The notes under the pieces: generated by a model | Told to the model about the DNA's origin: nothing | The model's database searches: none | The model's input: only the letters and a program-made list of their open reading frames with translations | Made by a program: the position numbers and the translations under genes | Assembly: GCA_036023115.1 (NCBI GenBank) | Contig: JAYKKT010000079.1 | Location: forward strand, 13,693,501-13,757,500 | From: Brasenia schreberi | Lineage: Eukaryota > Streptophyta > Magnoliopsida > Nymphaeales > Cabombaceae | Direction of reading: 5' to 3' | Length of the DNA stretch: 64,000 nt | Shown here: piece after piece, positions 1 to 12,381 of the stretch | Layout of the letters: each line of letters opens with the position of its first letter | Position numbering within the stretch: the first letter of the stretch is position 1

Positions 1-3000
1 GGCAAGGCTTTGAATTTGCTAATATCCTACATTGTACCAGAAATGCCATCAGAATTACACTCCTGAAGTCTGAGGAAGACTCAAAACTCGAGCAAAAACA
101 GAAAATGTAATGCAGTCGAGAAAATTATGATAACACCAAAGAAGCAATCTACCCTGACATAACTAATTTTGAACATAAAATAAGTATCAAAATAAATTTC
201 ACATGGCCAAGATCTCAGAGCAGTTCCTGGGTAAGCTTAAAGAAGGTGCCGGTTCTTGTATGTAGACATTGTAAAGTTGTCATAAGAGCATGACTAATAA
301 TCTTGGTAAGGCTGAATCTCCCTGGTGCTCCCAGCCATTTGTTCCTTTGTAAATTTTCTTCTAGCACCTAATTTCGCTAAGCAAAAGAGGTGTACCACAA
401 TAATGCACTCCAAATGTTTCTTGCCTCTCATGAGCACACACCTACAGGCAGGTATCAACCGGTTTGCACCCAAACAGTTACTAGATTGAACTGCTACTGC
501 AGAATATTGGGATGTTTATTCATTTGAAACAAAACATTATTTACAACATTTTTGTACCAGTTCATATTCTCTGACTCCGCACTGTTCTTTAGGATCCACT
601 TGGCAACTGTATCACAGTCAACAGGACGATGTGCCTCTTCAGTACACTGTGTGGAAATGAAAAGTTCAGAATTCCTTGCTTTTTCTTATTACCAACAAAA
701 ATGCCAAACAATAACAAGTGAATAAACCATTTCAATGAGGTGCTTACGTTCCAACAAAAGTTGTAAGAACAGCTGCAAATAACATCGTAATTTGAACTAC
801 CAGCAACAAATTCCACAGCATACTCACAGCCTGGAGCTGGACACCACTTGGTCTGTACGAACAAATATGAAAAAACTAAAAGTTAACAAAAGCTAAAAGA
901 GAACAGCAGATCACAACCTGCAACCTGTAAGACCTATGTTATGCTCTGTTATCTTTTCTACTATACGAGATTGTTATTCAATAACATTAAGAAAAAACAA
1001 TTTAGAGACTTAAAAGAGGAGAGGGAAATCAATTAGACTTGCACACTTATTTACCAAAGAACGTCTAAAAACCTGTGCCTATGTGCTGCTTATGGAGACT
1101 GAAAGCTTAGTCCCTGCTTAAGCTTTTGTTTAGTCACATAGGCACTTCCCATTCTTTACTTTTCAGAATATTTTTCTGAATTTAGTCATGCACATTCCTT
1201 TTAAATTTGATCCATGAATGAACATATTGGATAATGGATATATGCTTCTTGTTGTTTTGAGTAGTAATTTTGTTCTTTTGGTACCCTTAACATATTGTAT
1301 CATTACCCTATCATATGTTAGCAATCATAAGTTGTTTTGGAATTAAAAAATATTAGAATACTTTAAGATATTGTAAACTCAAAAACTCGAATACTCTAAA
1401 AGTGTAATGTGCGGACTCAAATTTGCATATTACATGCCCAGGGATTGGAATGTCCAAGACCAAGGTCGATATTTCTCCAAGTTATAGTAGAAAACACTAA
1501 CAAAAAGAGCAGCAGATGCATAACAGGCACCAAAACAGACATTAAAACTTAGAAAACACCTTTCCACGCCAGCCATTTTTCAAGGGCCAGTGCAGTAACT
1601 TCTACCACACCTCCCCCTGCTTTGATTGCGAAACAGAAAATGCCTGTTTTATTACCAAATTTTCTTTTCTCTGGAAATCAACTAACAAAAGATTGCTCTT
1701 GTACTTCTACAAATAGTAATTTATCAGATCGTCTTTTTAAAAGTTTTAAATCATAGAAATACTTGACCTCTAATTTGTAAATGCATGTTAAGATACAATG
1801 GTGTTTCATATTTATTTTCCTAACAATACTGTATCATATGGTCCGATACAACAGTGAGGCAGTGACCCAAAGGAGCATTATCCAGTAGTGGCTGTAGTCT
1901 CGTTTAACAGTGAGATTCCCTTTTTAAGCAGAAGGTTCTGGCTGTATGCTTGCATGGGTAAATGGATAATGGTGACAAGTAGCATAGTTGAAATGATATT
2001 TGCCTTTCACTTAAGCTTTGAAATTGGAACTCCCTCCCTCACTGCTTCCCCAATATATCACAACCGCAACCTCCCCTGGCCGGCTGGTCCCACTCCCTTT
2101 TTCCTCTCCAGCAGCAATATCATCCAGAATTATCTAGAAGAGCTCACAGATAACCAGTTCCCCTCAAAAAGGTTGAGTGTATTTAAGGGTTTTCCCAGAA
2201 ACAGGAACTAAAAGGCTCCGATCACAGTTCTAGTGTCATAATGGATTTTCTAGAAGAGGTTTCCGCACAAATCTAAAGGAACAATGTTGTCACACAATAC
2301 CTTCCTATTATCCTCAATGTAAGATCGCAGAAGATAGCGTGAATACTTCTCCTTATCCTCGTTAGAAGCCAACAAGTTGATCATATCTTGGTCAACAGCA
2401 GCACAACAAGCAGGATCGGGGCACCGCAACATCAGGCATCCAGGACCATCATTTATTGATGTGCTTATATAACCTTTAACATGCAAACTTCAAATCAAAG
2501 TTAATAGTAGCCAGAATAACAACAAATGTAAGGGTACGTTTTTTGGAACTTAATGCAAAAAATTGACAACAAAAAGCAGGATATGAATTTACACATAGAG
2601 ATGATCGATAGATATGTGGTGCAGTATTCAGTAACACCATTGTTGCTTTTCCTCGTCGGAGTTTCCTTTGTTTCCAAGATTTTCCTCAGGAGAACCCTTT
2701 TCTTCTATTCACAAGCTGACTTACACAGAACCCTACCAATTACACCCAACATCCAAACCATGACAAAAGCCAGATGCCTAATGCCCTAAATACCATGCTA
2801 AGCCCCTCACTGGCAGAATCCAAGAAGCTTTCCAATGAGAAATAAAACTACTAATAGAAAATATAAGAGAATGATGAGTTTGGTCGTATTGGTCATGTCA
2901 AACAGTGTGCATATAAAATCAAAATAAATAGGAGTATTTTGACAACCTCAATATCTAAAGAATGTGTTCCCATTGATACTTTGAGATCATGACCTTTTTT

Positions 3001-6000
3001 AGCACTTTGGCTAGTAGCAATTTCTTCAAAATATCAACAACATTGATGAGCGTATAAGTGACAACTATGACACATATTATACATACAGGGTATCTATATA
3101 TGCATATGTAAGCATCTTAAATTATTATTAACTGACTTATTTTATTTCATCCCTTTACATTTCAACGACCACAAAATACCATCTCGGGCATGTTTTCTGC
3201 ATCAGGCTTTGTCTGATGTCATCAATTGGCCCTTTAACTGAAAATACATCCCTCTAAATGACAGACAGAAGATTTAACAATGAGCAGGCACAAGAGAAAT
3301 GAATGATTCCTAGGAGGAATACCTATTAAATATACTTGTTTTTGCAGTCTACTGCCTTTAACATCTTAAGAAATTTGCTACTTTACTTCTACCAAGAAAA
3401 GAAACCGACCCTTCCAACAGCCAGCACAAAAATGGTGACCGCAAACAGCTTTACGCATTACTCCACGGGGGTAAGCTTCAAAGCAGATCCCACAGGTGAG
3501 CTGCAAACCAGATAATAATAAACAAGGATAATTGAAAGACAACGTTTTGAGGAGGCAGATTCTGTATGACAGACTAAAGATGAAATATCAGGCACAAAGA
3601 AAAACAGGATTACTTACTTCAATAGCATTAGATGTTATCTCCACAACTGGCTTATCCAATAAACCTACAGCTTTGCGAACTTTCTCCTCATCAGCAAACC
3701 ACTCATCATTGACTTTACTCACACTCCTGCATATTAAGAAGTTCCAAAGCAAATGAGATCGCTGCAATACATCAGAGATCCCAATCACAAATAGACATAG
3801 GGCTGCTAAATGAACCAAACCCTTCGTAGATCAGCTCAGTTCAGCTCATCTCACACTCATTTCTGCTTGGCTGTAATGTACATGAATTAGACATGTACGA
3901 TGGTGCAAAAAACATGTGTGAGGACTCATGAAGGAATGACAGACTTCTTTGAAGTTGATATTGGGTTACATCAAGGATCAATTTTAAGTCCATACTTATT
4001 TATAATGATGATTGATGAGTTAACAAAACATATTCAAGATGAAGTACCTTGGTGTATGTTATTTGCAGATGATATTGTGTTAGTACTTAGTAGAGGAGTG
4101 TTAATAGAAAATTGGAACTATAGAGAGAAACATTAGAAAGTAAAGGCTTCTGACTTAGTAGAACAAAGACAGAATATATGGAATGTAATTTTGATCATTT
4201 GGTTACTTCGGATGACATAGAAATTAAAATTGGCACACATTGCATCCAACACATTGCATCCCCCAAAAAGAAGTTTTAAATACCTAGGGTCAATTTTTTA
4301 GAGTGATAAAAGAATTGATGGAGATGTTACGCATAGACTTAATGATGGTTGGTTAAAATGGAGAGGAGCATCAAGTATTCTTTGTGATAAGAAGATACCA
4401 TTAAAGTTAAAAGGTAAATATTATAGAGCAGCAATTATACCTGCCATGTTTTGTGGTTCTGAGTGTTGGGCAGTTAATCATCAACATGTACAAAAGATGT
4501 CTCTGACAGAAATGAAGATGTTGAGATGGATGAGTGGTCATACAAGAAAAGACTGTATACATAATGAGGTTATTATAAATAAATTGTGTGGCACCAATAG
4601 AGGATAAAATGAGAGAATATCGTTTAAGGTGGTTTGGACATATAGAAAGAAGATCAAAAGAAGAACCTATAAGAAGGTACGAAAAACTAGATTTTAAAAG
4701 TATTAAAGGGCTCTGTGGAAACAAAGAATCCATGTAGCTGACCCCGTCTAGTATGAGAAAAGGCTTAGTTGTTGTTGTTTGTTGTTGTTGTAATATACAT
4801 GAATTACGCACAATTTCGTTTGTTAAGGCATGGGGGCTAAACATAAACAACCCATGTTCAGATTGTTTTAATTCAAGAAGACTTGTTAGAACAAGAACTA
4901 TGCGAATATATTTTCATACAGATGCCTGATGGCATGATTGAAAATTTTCAAAGCCTTTAGCAACATCATTATCTTATTCCTATCTTCACAGCAAACTTTC
5001 CTGATTTTACATGGCACACCCTTCTCCTTCCTTTTCAGTACTTTTGTTCACAAAGAACAACCCTTTTCAACACCACTCTCCAACTTTTCAACGGCCCTAC
5101 AATAGAGAATAACTGTGGGCTCTCTCCCTTCTTGAGTTTGCCACCAGAAATTCTGTAACCGAAAACCAAAATGCAATATTAAGAAAATCAACCTTGTTTA
5201 TACCAAATAGCCTATTAGTGGTCACTAACTTGCGCATGTGACATTGATCTCGAAAAGTTGTTTAGAATCCAACCTGCACATTTACCAGTTACCAACACTT
5301 TGTCCTATGCTAAAAAAGCTGTTACAATTATAATATTAAAGTTTATTATTAATTCAATATATTTGAGAGGTACATAATGCAATGCATGATCAATAATAGC
5401 AACCTACCAAATCAAGCCAAGCTTTCACCAACATTAAATGTTTAAATGGATTAGTCGTAATAGTGCTTGATTAGTGTCACATTAGAATTTAACTTCAAAA
5501 AGGCAAGACAATGTTTTAATTTTTCCTTTCACCACCTATAACGCCTTCTTTTGGAGGGTCACTATATCATTTTTTACCCTTTCTCACAAGGGCTGGTTTC
5601 TCCTCCAAATGTTATGCTTCTCTCATTTTATCTTCTATCAATCTACACATGTCTGGTTGATTGCCATCATCCAGTACTATGGAACATTTCTGTTGTTGCT
5701 TTATAATCTCAATCTTAAAATCATAGAGGTATCTTATTGTCACATGCAATACTTGATGCACTTCTGCCGATATGTATTAAATTTATAATTCATTGATTCT
5801 CCATCTTCTTGGAAGAGTACAACAACAACAACCAAGCCCTTTCCCATACTAGATGGGGTTGGCTATATGGATTCTTTGTTTTCATAAAGCCACGTCATAG
5901 AGTAACAGTTAACTCAACATAATTTCAATCATTCTTTATTATTTCCTTCTTCTAGTCTTATTTTTTCTCTTTTAACATTTTACACAATCTTATTTAGTTT

Positions 6001-9000
6001 CTTATACATTTTTATTGAAATTTCCTTTAATAGTCTTTCTATATATTCAAACCACCTTAAATCATTTTTCCTCATTTTATCATCTATTATTGTCACTCCC
6101 AATTTCTTTCTAATAAGCTCAATATGTATATGGTCATTCCTTGTGTGACCAATACTAAGAAACCATCTCAATATCTTTATTTTTATTCCTGCCATGAACA
6201 TGTTTCTACATGTTGATTAATTGTCCACCACTAAGAACCATAAACCATAGCAAGTTAATTGTTGCTATGTAATATTTAACTTTCAACTTTAATGATATGT
6301 TCTTGTCACATAGAATACCTAATGTGCTTTCTAATTTCAACCAACCTACATTAATTCTATGTGTAACATCTCTATCAAAATTTTTCCATTAATTCTACGT
6401 GTAACATCTCTATCAAATTTTTTCCATTAATTCTATGCAGCATAACATCTCCATCAATTTTTTTTCATCAGTCTAAAAAATTGATCCTAGGTATTTAAAA
6501 CTTTTCTTGTGATAATATATATCAAAATACTTCATCTTGAATATCCTTTGTTAAATCGTCAATGACCAATACATATAAATATGAACTTAAAGTTTGATCC
6601 TTAATATAATCCAATATTAACTTTAAAAAAATCTATTATTCTTTCATGGATCCTCATCCATATTTGTGTATCATTATATGTCTCTTATAAGATTGATATA
6701 TTTTAATGGGATACCTCTCGTTTTCAAGGTTCTTCAAATAATATATCTTGGCAGCGTATCATAAGTTTTCCTTAAATCAATAAATCATATGTGAAAGTTC
6801 TTTTTTTTTGCTCTAAAATATTTCATAAGATGTTTCAATAGGTGAATAGTTAAGTTGCTCCAGACTAATCTGTCTATACAATCAATGATACCACGGTTTA
6901 CTTCCATGTCCCTTTTAAAGCTTGTTGAGTACCTAAATGATGGGTTTAGGTAATAAGGTGTTGCATGAATAGGCTGTTGTAATTGTTTGTTCCATCTGTT
7001 ATCTATAATGTTCAACATAGGCACATAATCCCTCTTTCTTTCATTGAAATTACTTCTAATGGCTTCATAAGGATAACTCATGGTTTCTCCTCGCTATCAG
7101 TCAATCTCAAAACTTTTACTAAAGGACATGTAATCCTCCATAGTCTAACACAAACATTTCAAAATATACTCCTAAATATTGACAATGAAATCCCATTTAA
7201 CTTTATGTTTCTTTTATTTTGAGGCACAATACTTTGTATTGTAAAAAATTAGTTGCAAACCGAATTGCAGCTTTACGAAGGAGCTCTGCACCATCTGTAT
7301 ATCTCCATATCATACATAATACAAAAGCATGATTATACATAAATTTGGTGATATCTTGGCAACACTCAGTTAATGCCTTTATCTCATTCATCTCACTAAT
7401 ATCCTAAAGGATGAGATCTATAATATGCTTTTATATTATATGTAATGAATTTGACTACATTATCTAACTCAACCTCGGATATCACCTTATCAAACTCTTG
7501 CCTTAAGACCTATGCAGTATGTCTCTCCTCTAACATGTCTATAGATCTCAAAAACATAAGTCTTTTAAGACAATAGATAAGAAAGTTTAACAAAGTCCTT
7601 CCTCACATATTTGTTCAACAGTCTACCATGATAGTGCATCATGTTTCCTTCCACGACTGTCTCAAAGTCGAACAATATTCTTACACTTCAAGGACAGTAT
7701 TATCTAATAGATTCCCCCTCAATTTTTGATAAGAAGGCATCTTATACTCTAGACCAATGTTAGCAATTGCATCTATCATTGCTTGAAAATTAAAACTATT
7801 TGTTGCATTAAATGGAATGCATGCATCATAAAATCATCTGCCCACTATAAGGTTTGCTTGCTCATGCAATTGCTATGAAGTCATAGCAGTACAAATTCTA
7901 GTTTGAGTACAATGTGTAGTGCTAGGAGAGAAAAAATGATTGTATGCAAGAGGAAGCTCTTCCTCTACTCCTTCCTCTTCTACCACTTCCACTTGCAACA
8001 TCTTAAACAACTCTCTTTCGCTTTGTTGATAATCGAAAACTACTACTACCAACTTTTGTCCTACCATTCGAAAGAATACTATCACCCAATCCAACAGCAT
8101 CATCATCCTCTTTCTCAAACATCTCTAAATCATTCTATTGTTGTCTCCTCTGATGTATGCTCTCAATCATCTTTAGATATTTCTATTTAATGGCTTCTGG
8201 TAATTTCCTAACTCTGACCGTGTAAGGAGCAACATTTTTTCTAGTCCTTGCGAGGTGATGTTTCAATCATGAAATTCTATCACTAACCACATTCTTACAA
8301 AACAAACATTTTATCTTCAATCTGTTTCCCACAACTGTTTTACCCCACTACCATACCGGATCATCGAACTGAGATTGGGAGTTCCTAACACCCCTTCCTG
8401 TCATCTCAATTACACTTCAATCCAATAAAAATCTTAAAGTAAAAGCACTTCATAAATCCCCAATCTTCACATAACACTCAAATAGAGTGTCTCCCACTTC
8501 ACGAATACAATAAAAATCATATTCACGCACTTCATAACTTCATATTTTATCATTCAAAAAAAGAAAATTACAAATAACACTAAAGAAGGGAGATCTACCG
8601 AAGACGCACTTCAGAGCCTTTAGGAGTGTTGAACAGAAGCCAGAAACCCGCAAAAATGTAGGTTTCTGTTCGGCCAAGGGTCCCTAACCGTATCGCCCGC
8701 GATATTGGCCGTATCGTGCAATACGACACCGTATCGTATGATACGGCCCGATACTTTCATATATGCGATACATACAGGTGTATTGTATCAAGGAGACCCA
8801 CGATACGATACAATGCGATAAAGATAACATAGAGTAAGAGCATAGGCCATGACTCTCTCTTTTGGCAGCAACTTCCTGTCTATTTAATAACTTGGCTTGA
8901 ATTTCTTCAATAGAGTCATCTATCATTGCTTTAAAAGATACCTTGTCTCTCTCAAGCATTTCATCAAACAGTTTTCTAGCGCCCTCCATATCACAACACT

Positions 9001-12000
9001 AGCGCAACTGACAATCATAGTTGTCCAATAAACCACACTTTTATTAGGCATTTGATCAAACACGTAGCGTGCGGACAAGACATCCCCCTTCGACACGGGC
9101 TGGTTCCCTCTCCAAAGTGTGATCATGCCTTCATCTGTGATTATGCAATCGAAGTAGTCTTCTATTCTCTTGTAGGATTCAGAAAGATGGACAACTTTGA
9201 TCATATCATCATGGTATGTAGTAAATCCATATCCCCGTGACTTTCCAGCCGCTTGTCAATAATGACAGCTCCTTCAATTTCTCCATGTTCCTTAAAAGTA
9301 GTACACAGGGTTTATGAAGTAGTTTCCCAAGCCAATCCACGCATAAAAAGCTTTTGGTGAACAGGATATGCACTCGCAACACATCTAATGCCTTCATCAA
9401 CTAAAGGGTATTGGGACCCAAACTTGATTAATAGGTCAATGTGTTGCTCCTTTGAGAGGCTCGAGAAGCAGCCGAAGCACCTCAACAGAGGGAGCTTTGA
9501 GTGAATACATCTCTGCCACATTCTCCCCTTTGATCTTCCGCTTCTTAGGGTCCATTTCTTCAATTAAAGCATGCCCAACATTGCCCATTTGCCTGGCCCC
9601 ACCACATGCACATGAACACACAATGTTGTTATTCTTGCTCTATTGCACGTTAGCAGCCACTGCTTGCAACGATCAAAGGCTATGATATCGTATTGAGAAA
9701 TGCATAGAAACACAACATATGATCATACACAACATAAGAAAAAAACAAAATGAAGGGAAGAAAATGAGATCGGTGGGGAGGGCATGCCTTCCAATGGAGG
9801 TCGCCCCCCCCCTCTCTCTTTTCTATTAATCAGACTCCCTTAAACCTAATACAAGATGTCCAGTCCTTGTATAGTGGATTGTTTAACATAAATAACCAAA
9901 TCGCCCTTAGTCATAAGAACTATTACAATAATACCTAAAATCTATAGAATTACTAAAAACACTAAATAAGCATATTCTTTAACAAGGTTTATGATGACTA
10001 AAAGTCTGAAATGAGCTTTTTTACCTTTATGCAAGATAAAGCAAGTGGTGGCCTTAGTCAATAAATGGAAATGCATGAAGAAGGAGTCTTAGAAGCAATG
10101 CATTGTAAGGAAAAAACACAATCAATACCAGTTATAGTAGCGCAAGAGAATACTAGCTGAAACTCTTGGAATGGACAGCACCGTAGATATCCTTATGATG
10201 TCGTCCTCTTGACGATGGCAAATATCAACTTCACTTAAGATGGCATAACTTTGCTGAAAAGAAGATGAAAAAGAAGGTCAAAAGAACAAGAAATCTGCAT
10301 GCTATATTACACTAGAATGATATAGAAGATTGTGTGTCAATCAAGTAGAACTAAAAGAGAAGCATAAAATCAAACAAAATCTCCATTGTTAAGAAAATGT
10401 TATGCTATGTCAAATGTATCAGTTTCTAACATGTCTACATCATATGAAAATTTATCATGTATGCCACATACTTGTGAGACCTCATGGACAGAGCCAATTC
10501 ATGTTAGTATTCATGTATAATTCATATTTAACTTTCAAGTTGGGTCAACTAATCCTAATTAGCCACATGGATGTACAATTTTCTCTTAAGATCTTGTAGT
10601 TTTAAAAGGGCACATTTGCATTACCATGAAAGAAATAATTGAGGAAGAACAATGTGACTGCCTTGTGTAGCTTCTCCATATGGTTGAGTCTATCCAATTA
10701 CAAAATCTTCCTTTTGAATTATTTGTTTCTTATTTGTTTTAGTTTCAATTTTAACCTTTTTATAAGTTCAACACTATGGCAGTGTTGTGCATATCTTGTG
10801 ATATATATCATATCTATCAAAATTTTGATGCAATACATCCCTATATCATAAGTGGCCTCCATATCAGCCCCTACCATAGGGATACAGGAATATGTGGGTC
10901 GATACCATAAGATAGAGGGGTTAGGTCTATCATCTTTTATCATAACTTTCTTTTTTAATTTTTCCCAAAAAACTTACAATCTCTAATCTGTCAATGCATA
11001 TTGCATCTTTGAGTTTGAGCTTTTATGTACGAATTTTCTCTCAATACTCACAACACAACAATGAATTATGGCCTTAAAACAGGTGCTCCAAAATTTTACT
11101 AAAAATTTCCCCTGATGTGCATCTAGAATCATACCCGCAGACCAACACCATTGGAGACTGGTCTAAACATACATACCAACCAGAATATGCAACTCAATGA
11201 GTATGCACATATATATCAGGAATGGGCATGCTCACACTTAATTGAAAAGACTGTAGAAAATAATTTAACCACTAAAATGGAAAAATCAACGACATTTAGT
11301 GTGCTGAATACAAGTGAAGTACTTCCGGGACATAAATAACTGCAGCAAACAACTTAGAACTAGTTATGAACACCATGCTGCAAGATCACATTTAAAACGC
11401 GAATTCAGTAAGTGGCCCAAACACTTATTTCACAGCATGAATCAAATCAAAGAATGGTTTATAATTGACATAAACCTTATGCATCAGTGTTTAAGACTAT
11501 TAATTGGCAATTCTCTACCATAACAATATTATACTCACACTGCAGGATCATCAGATTTCTGTGAATTATATGAAAAGATTTCCGCTTATAACAAAATCGC
11601 ATTAAACATACATGAACATACAATCAACAATCCTATCCTACATCATAACAAGAAAACCCGGATTCCATGTGACTACTAGTGTATGGAAATTCATAATGCA
11701 GCACTATTCATAACTTCGTGACAAGTATCCTTCTCTGAAACCAATTGCATAAAACAGAAGACTAAATGAGCTAAGAAAGAAAAATCCCGCTCGTACCAAA
11801 ACCCGCTGACAATATAGAATCACCATCATGATAAAGAATATTTGGAAAGAAACCTTAATCAACGTCCAAAAAGGCTCTTACTGAACAACGTATAGGAACG
11901 AAGGGTTACAGGGAAAACAGTCAACGGAGTCCCTATAGCGCGAACTCCATAATCCACAAGCCAATTCCAAATACAATAGCAAAAAGAAGGAAAAGTACAA

Positions 12001-12381
12001 AAATTATCACCCAATATCCTACCTTTCCTAAACCTAACAACCAAAAGCCACAAAAAGGACACAAGAAGAACAATACTTTCACCATAAAAGAGTTTCACTC
12101 GACGAACATCCACACAGATCAAAATCCCAAGACAAACCACCAATATCTACCAAAAAACACGAGTATCAATCCAATGAAAATATAAATCAATCCAATGAAA
12201 ATATAAATCAATCCAAGAAAAAAACTACCTGGGGCCGCCGGATCGTCTCGACATCGGAATCATCACTATCGAAGTCATAATCCGTCTCGTCGTCCTCACT
12301 CGCCACCCCAGCATCCCCGCTGTAGAAGTCCTCGAGCGACTCCACCTCTGCCGCGTCGTATATGTCGTCCTCCGAGTCCAT
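1..12381 (-). CDS. ARI: ARIADNE-type RBR E3 ubiquitin ligase, ARI8-like (3' end outside window)
   Basis: Eight coding exons on the minus strand: 12381-12229, 10253-10129, 3726-3618, 3500-3410, 2473-2301, 852-748, 646-558 and 26-1 (cut by the edge). All introns are GT/AG and phases join without a stop, giving about 290 residues. The start ATG opens an acidic N-terminus ([14 protein letters not shown]), as in plant ARI proteins. Exon 2 gives the conserved RQEDDI and STVLSI segment, exon 3 [14 protein letters not shown]. Exons 4-5 encode RING1 (CGIC, then CGHHFC and CPDPAC). Exons 6-7 encode the IBR ([28 protein letters not shown]). Exon 8 begins the Rcat/RING2 domain (ANSKPCP). The catalytic cysteine lies outside the window. 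The family transfers ubiquitin from an E2 through a HECT-like thioester. Introns 1 and 2 (2.0 and 6.4 kb) are unusually long for ARI genes, and intron 2 is full of transposons. The family is certain; the exact paralogue is inferred. Confidence 0.93.
3890..4788 (+). mobile_element. 5'-truncated RTE-clade LINE copy in ARI intron 2
   Basis: The copy encodes a broken RTE reverse transcriptase: [12 protein letters not shown], the catalytic motif LFADDIVLV, then the C-terminal part ([13 protein letters not shown]). It ends in a GTT-rich tail typical of plant RTE elements. An 18-bp target duplication flanks it, TGTAATGTACATGAATTA at 3872-3889 and the same with one mismatch at 4789-4806. It runs antisense to the host gene. 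Confidence 0.88.
4810..5815. other. ARI intron 2 sequence, nothing recognised
   Basis: AT-rich intronic sequence between two RTE copies. I see no coding segment, tandem array or terminal repeat that I can support. Confidence 0.4.
5821..6862 (-). mobile_element. Degenerate RTE LINE inserted in a hAT fossil
   Basis: The 3' tail is the CAACAAC run at 5821 on the plus strand, next to the conserved 3' end shared by the other copies. Reading leftwards from 6862, the minus strand gives a decayed reverse transcriptase ([16 protein letters not shown], then [13 protein letters not shown] residues) with many stops. Its truncated 5' end abuts the hAT reading frame. I found no convincing target duplication. 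A roughly 40-bp unit is repeated three times at 6351-6470. Confidence 0.72.
6351..6470. repeat. Three imperfect roughly 40-bp tandem units
   Basis: The motif ATTAATTCTAYGTGTAACAT with TCTATCAAA(T)n recurs three times within the decayed RTE copy. This looks like a local duplication. Confidence 0.6.
6863..8345 (-). pseudogene. Fossil hAT transposase with BED zinc finger and DUF659-like region
   Basis: At 8200-8345 the minus strand shows a BED-finger relic ([14 protein letters not shown], then [15 protein letters not shown]). At about 7600-7830 it shows [21 protein letters not shown] residues. At 7203-7391 it gives [15 protein letters not shown] and RFATNFL, and at 6863-7081 [21 protein letters not shown]. 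These are consecutive landmarks of plant hAT-type (DUF659) transposases. Several frameshifts and stops show it is dead. The C-terminal dimerisation domain is not seen; an RTE copy begins exactly where the frame ends at 6862. It is in the same orientation as ARI. Confidence 0.75.
8688..8830. repeat. Degenerate GATACG/CGTATC hexamer cluster
   Basis: GTATCG, GATACG and near variants occur about ten times in both orientations, including the palindromic CGTATCGTATGATACG. The spacing is irregular, so it is not an ordinary microsatellite. A second cluster is at 21975-22125. Confidence 0.6.
8910..9096 (-). pseudogene. Captured PPR-repeat fragment
   Basis: The minus strand reads [20 protein letters not shown], then WTTMI, and after a frame change [20 protein letters not shown]. 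These are two adjacent plant PPR motifs (pattern GDVxxARxVFDxMPxxxVVxWTxMI). The sequence follows the carrier fragment in frame, with no intron visible, and then decays. A parent PPR gene is not in the window. Confidence 0.75.
9097..9205 (-). pseudogene. Captured ADP/ATP carrier (mitochondrial carrier) fragment
   Basis: The minus strand reads [20 protein letters not shown] followed by [14 protein letters not shown]. This matches the segment of plant adenine nucleotide translocators with pattern LSExYKGIxDCFxRTxKDEGxxxLWRGN, the mitochondrial-carrier signature after helix 1. Only about 35 residues are present. The frame continues directly into the PPR fragment, so the join is fused in sense orientation. 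Confidence 0.78.
9215..9557 (-). pseudogene. Captured UBA2-type (UBP1-associated) RRM protein fragment
   Basis: The minus strand starts at ATG 9557 ([12 protein letters not shown]). It then gives [20 protein letters not shown], an acidic-helix segment, [15 protein letters not shown] (RRM RNP-2) and, after frameshifts, [11 protein letters not shown] (RNP-1). This order and the LLEPLSKEQ...VH.KLFVRGLAW arrangement are typical of plant UBA2a/b/c RNA-binding proteins. At least two frameshifts and one in-frame stop make it a pseudogene. It contains the parental start codon and no visible intron, and lies just inside the LTR. Confidence 0.75.
9691..9984 (-). repeat. 5' LTR of the truncated gene-capturing element
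   Basis: About 294 bp related to the 335-338-bp LTRs at 31796 and 36739. Shared blocks are CCAATGGAGG with GGTCGCCCCC, the block from the CTAATACAA region to the TATA-like region, AATAATACCTAAAA, and the terminal CATATTCTTTAACA. It is clearly more diverged than the paired LTRs are from each other. Confidence 0.75.
9985..10128. other. Left part of ARI intron 2 next to exon 2
   Basis: Short intronic stretch between the LTR remnant and the exon 2 donor; the donor is GTATTG on the minus strand. No other feature is seen. Confidence 0.4.
10254..12228. other. ARI intron 1
   Basis: 1975-bp intron, donor GTAGTT at 12228 and acceptor TTTTCAG ending at 10254 on the minus strand. At 10790-10930 there is a mild excess of GATA/TATC words. 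No coding segment or transposon is recognised in it. Confidence 0.6.
12166..12216. repeat. 21-bp tandem repeat next to the ARI exon 1 donor
   Basis: The unit CAATCCAATGAAAATATAAAT occurs twice in tandem with a third partial copy, ending about 13 bp inside intron 1 from the exon 1 splice donor. Confidence 0.8.

Larger units (their letters stand above)
8918..9984 (-). mobile_element. Truncated gene-capturing LTR element (5' LTR, primer-site relic and interior)
   Basis: The LTR at 9691-9984 resembles the LTRs of the intact element at 31796-37073: shared CCAATGGAGG hairpin region, CCTTGTATA-like TATA region, and the end AAGCATATTCTTTAACA. At 9678-9690, just inside it, GGCTATGATATCG matches the primer site GGCTCTGATATCA of the intact copy. 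The interior continues leftwards with three host gene fragments in sense order (UBA2, ADP/ATP carrier, PPR). No 3' LTR was found, so the element is truncated near 8.6-8.9 kb. Confidence 0.7.
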
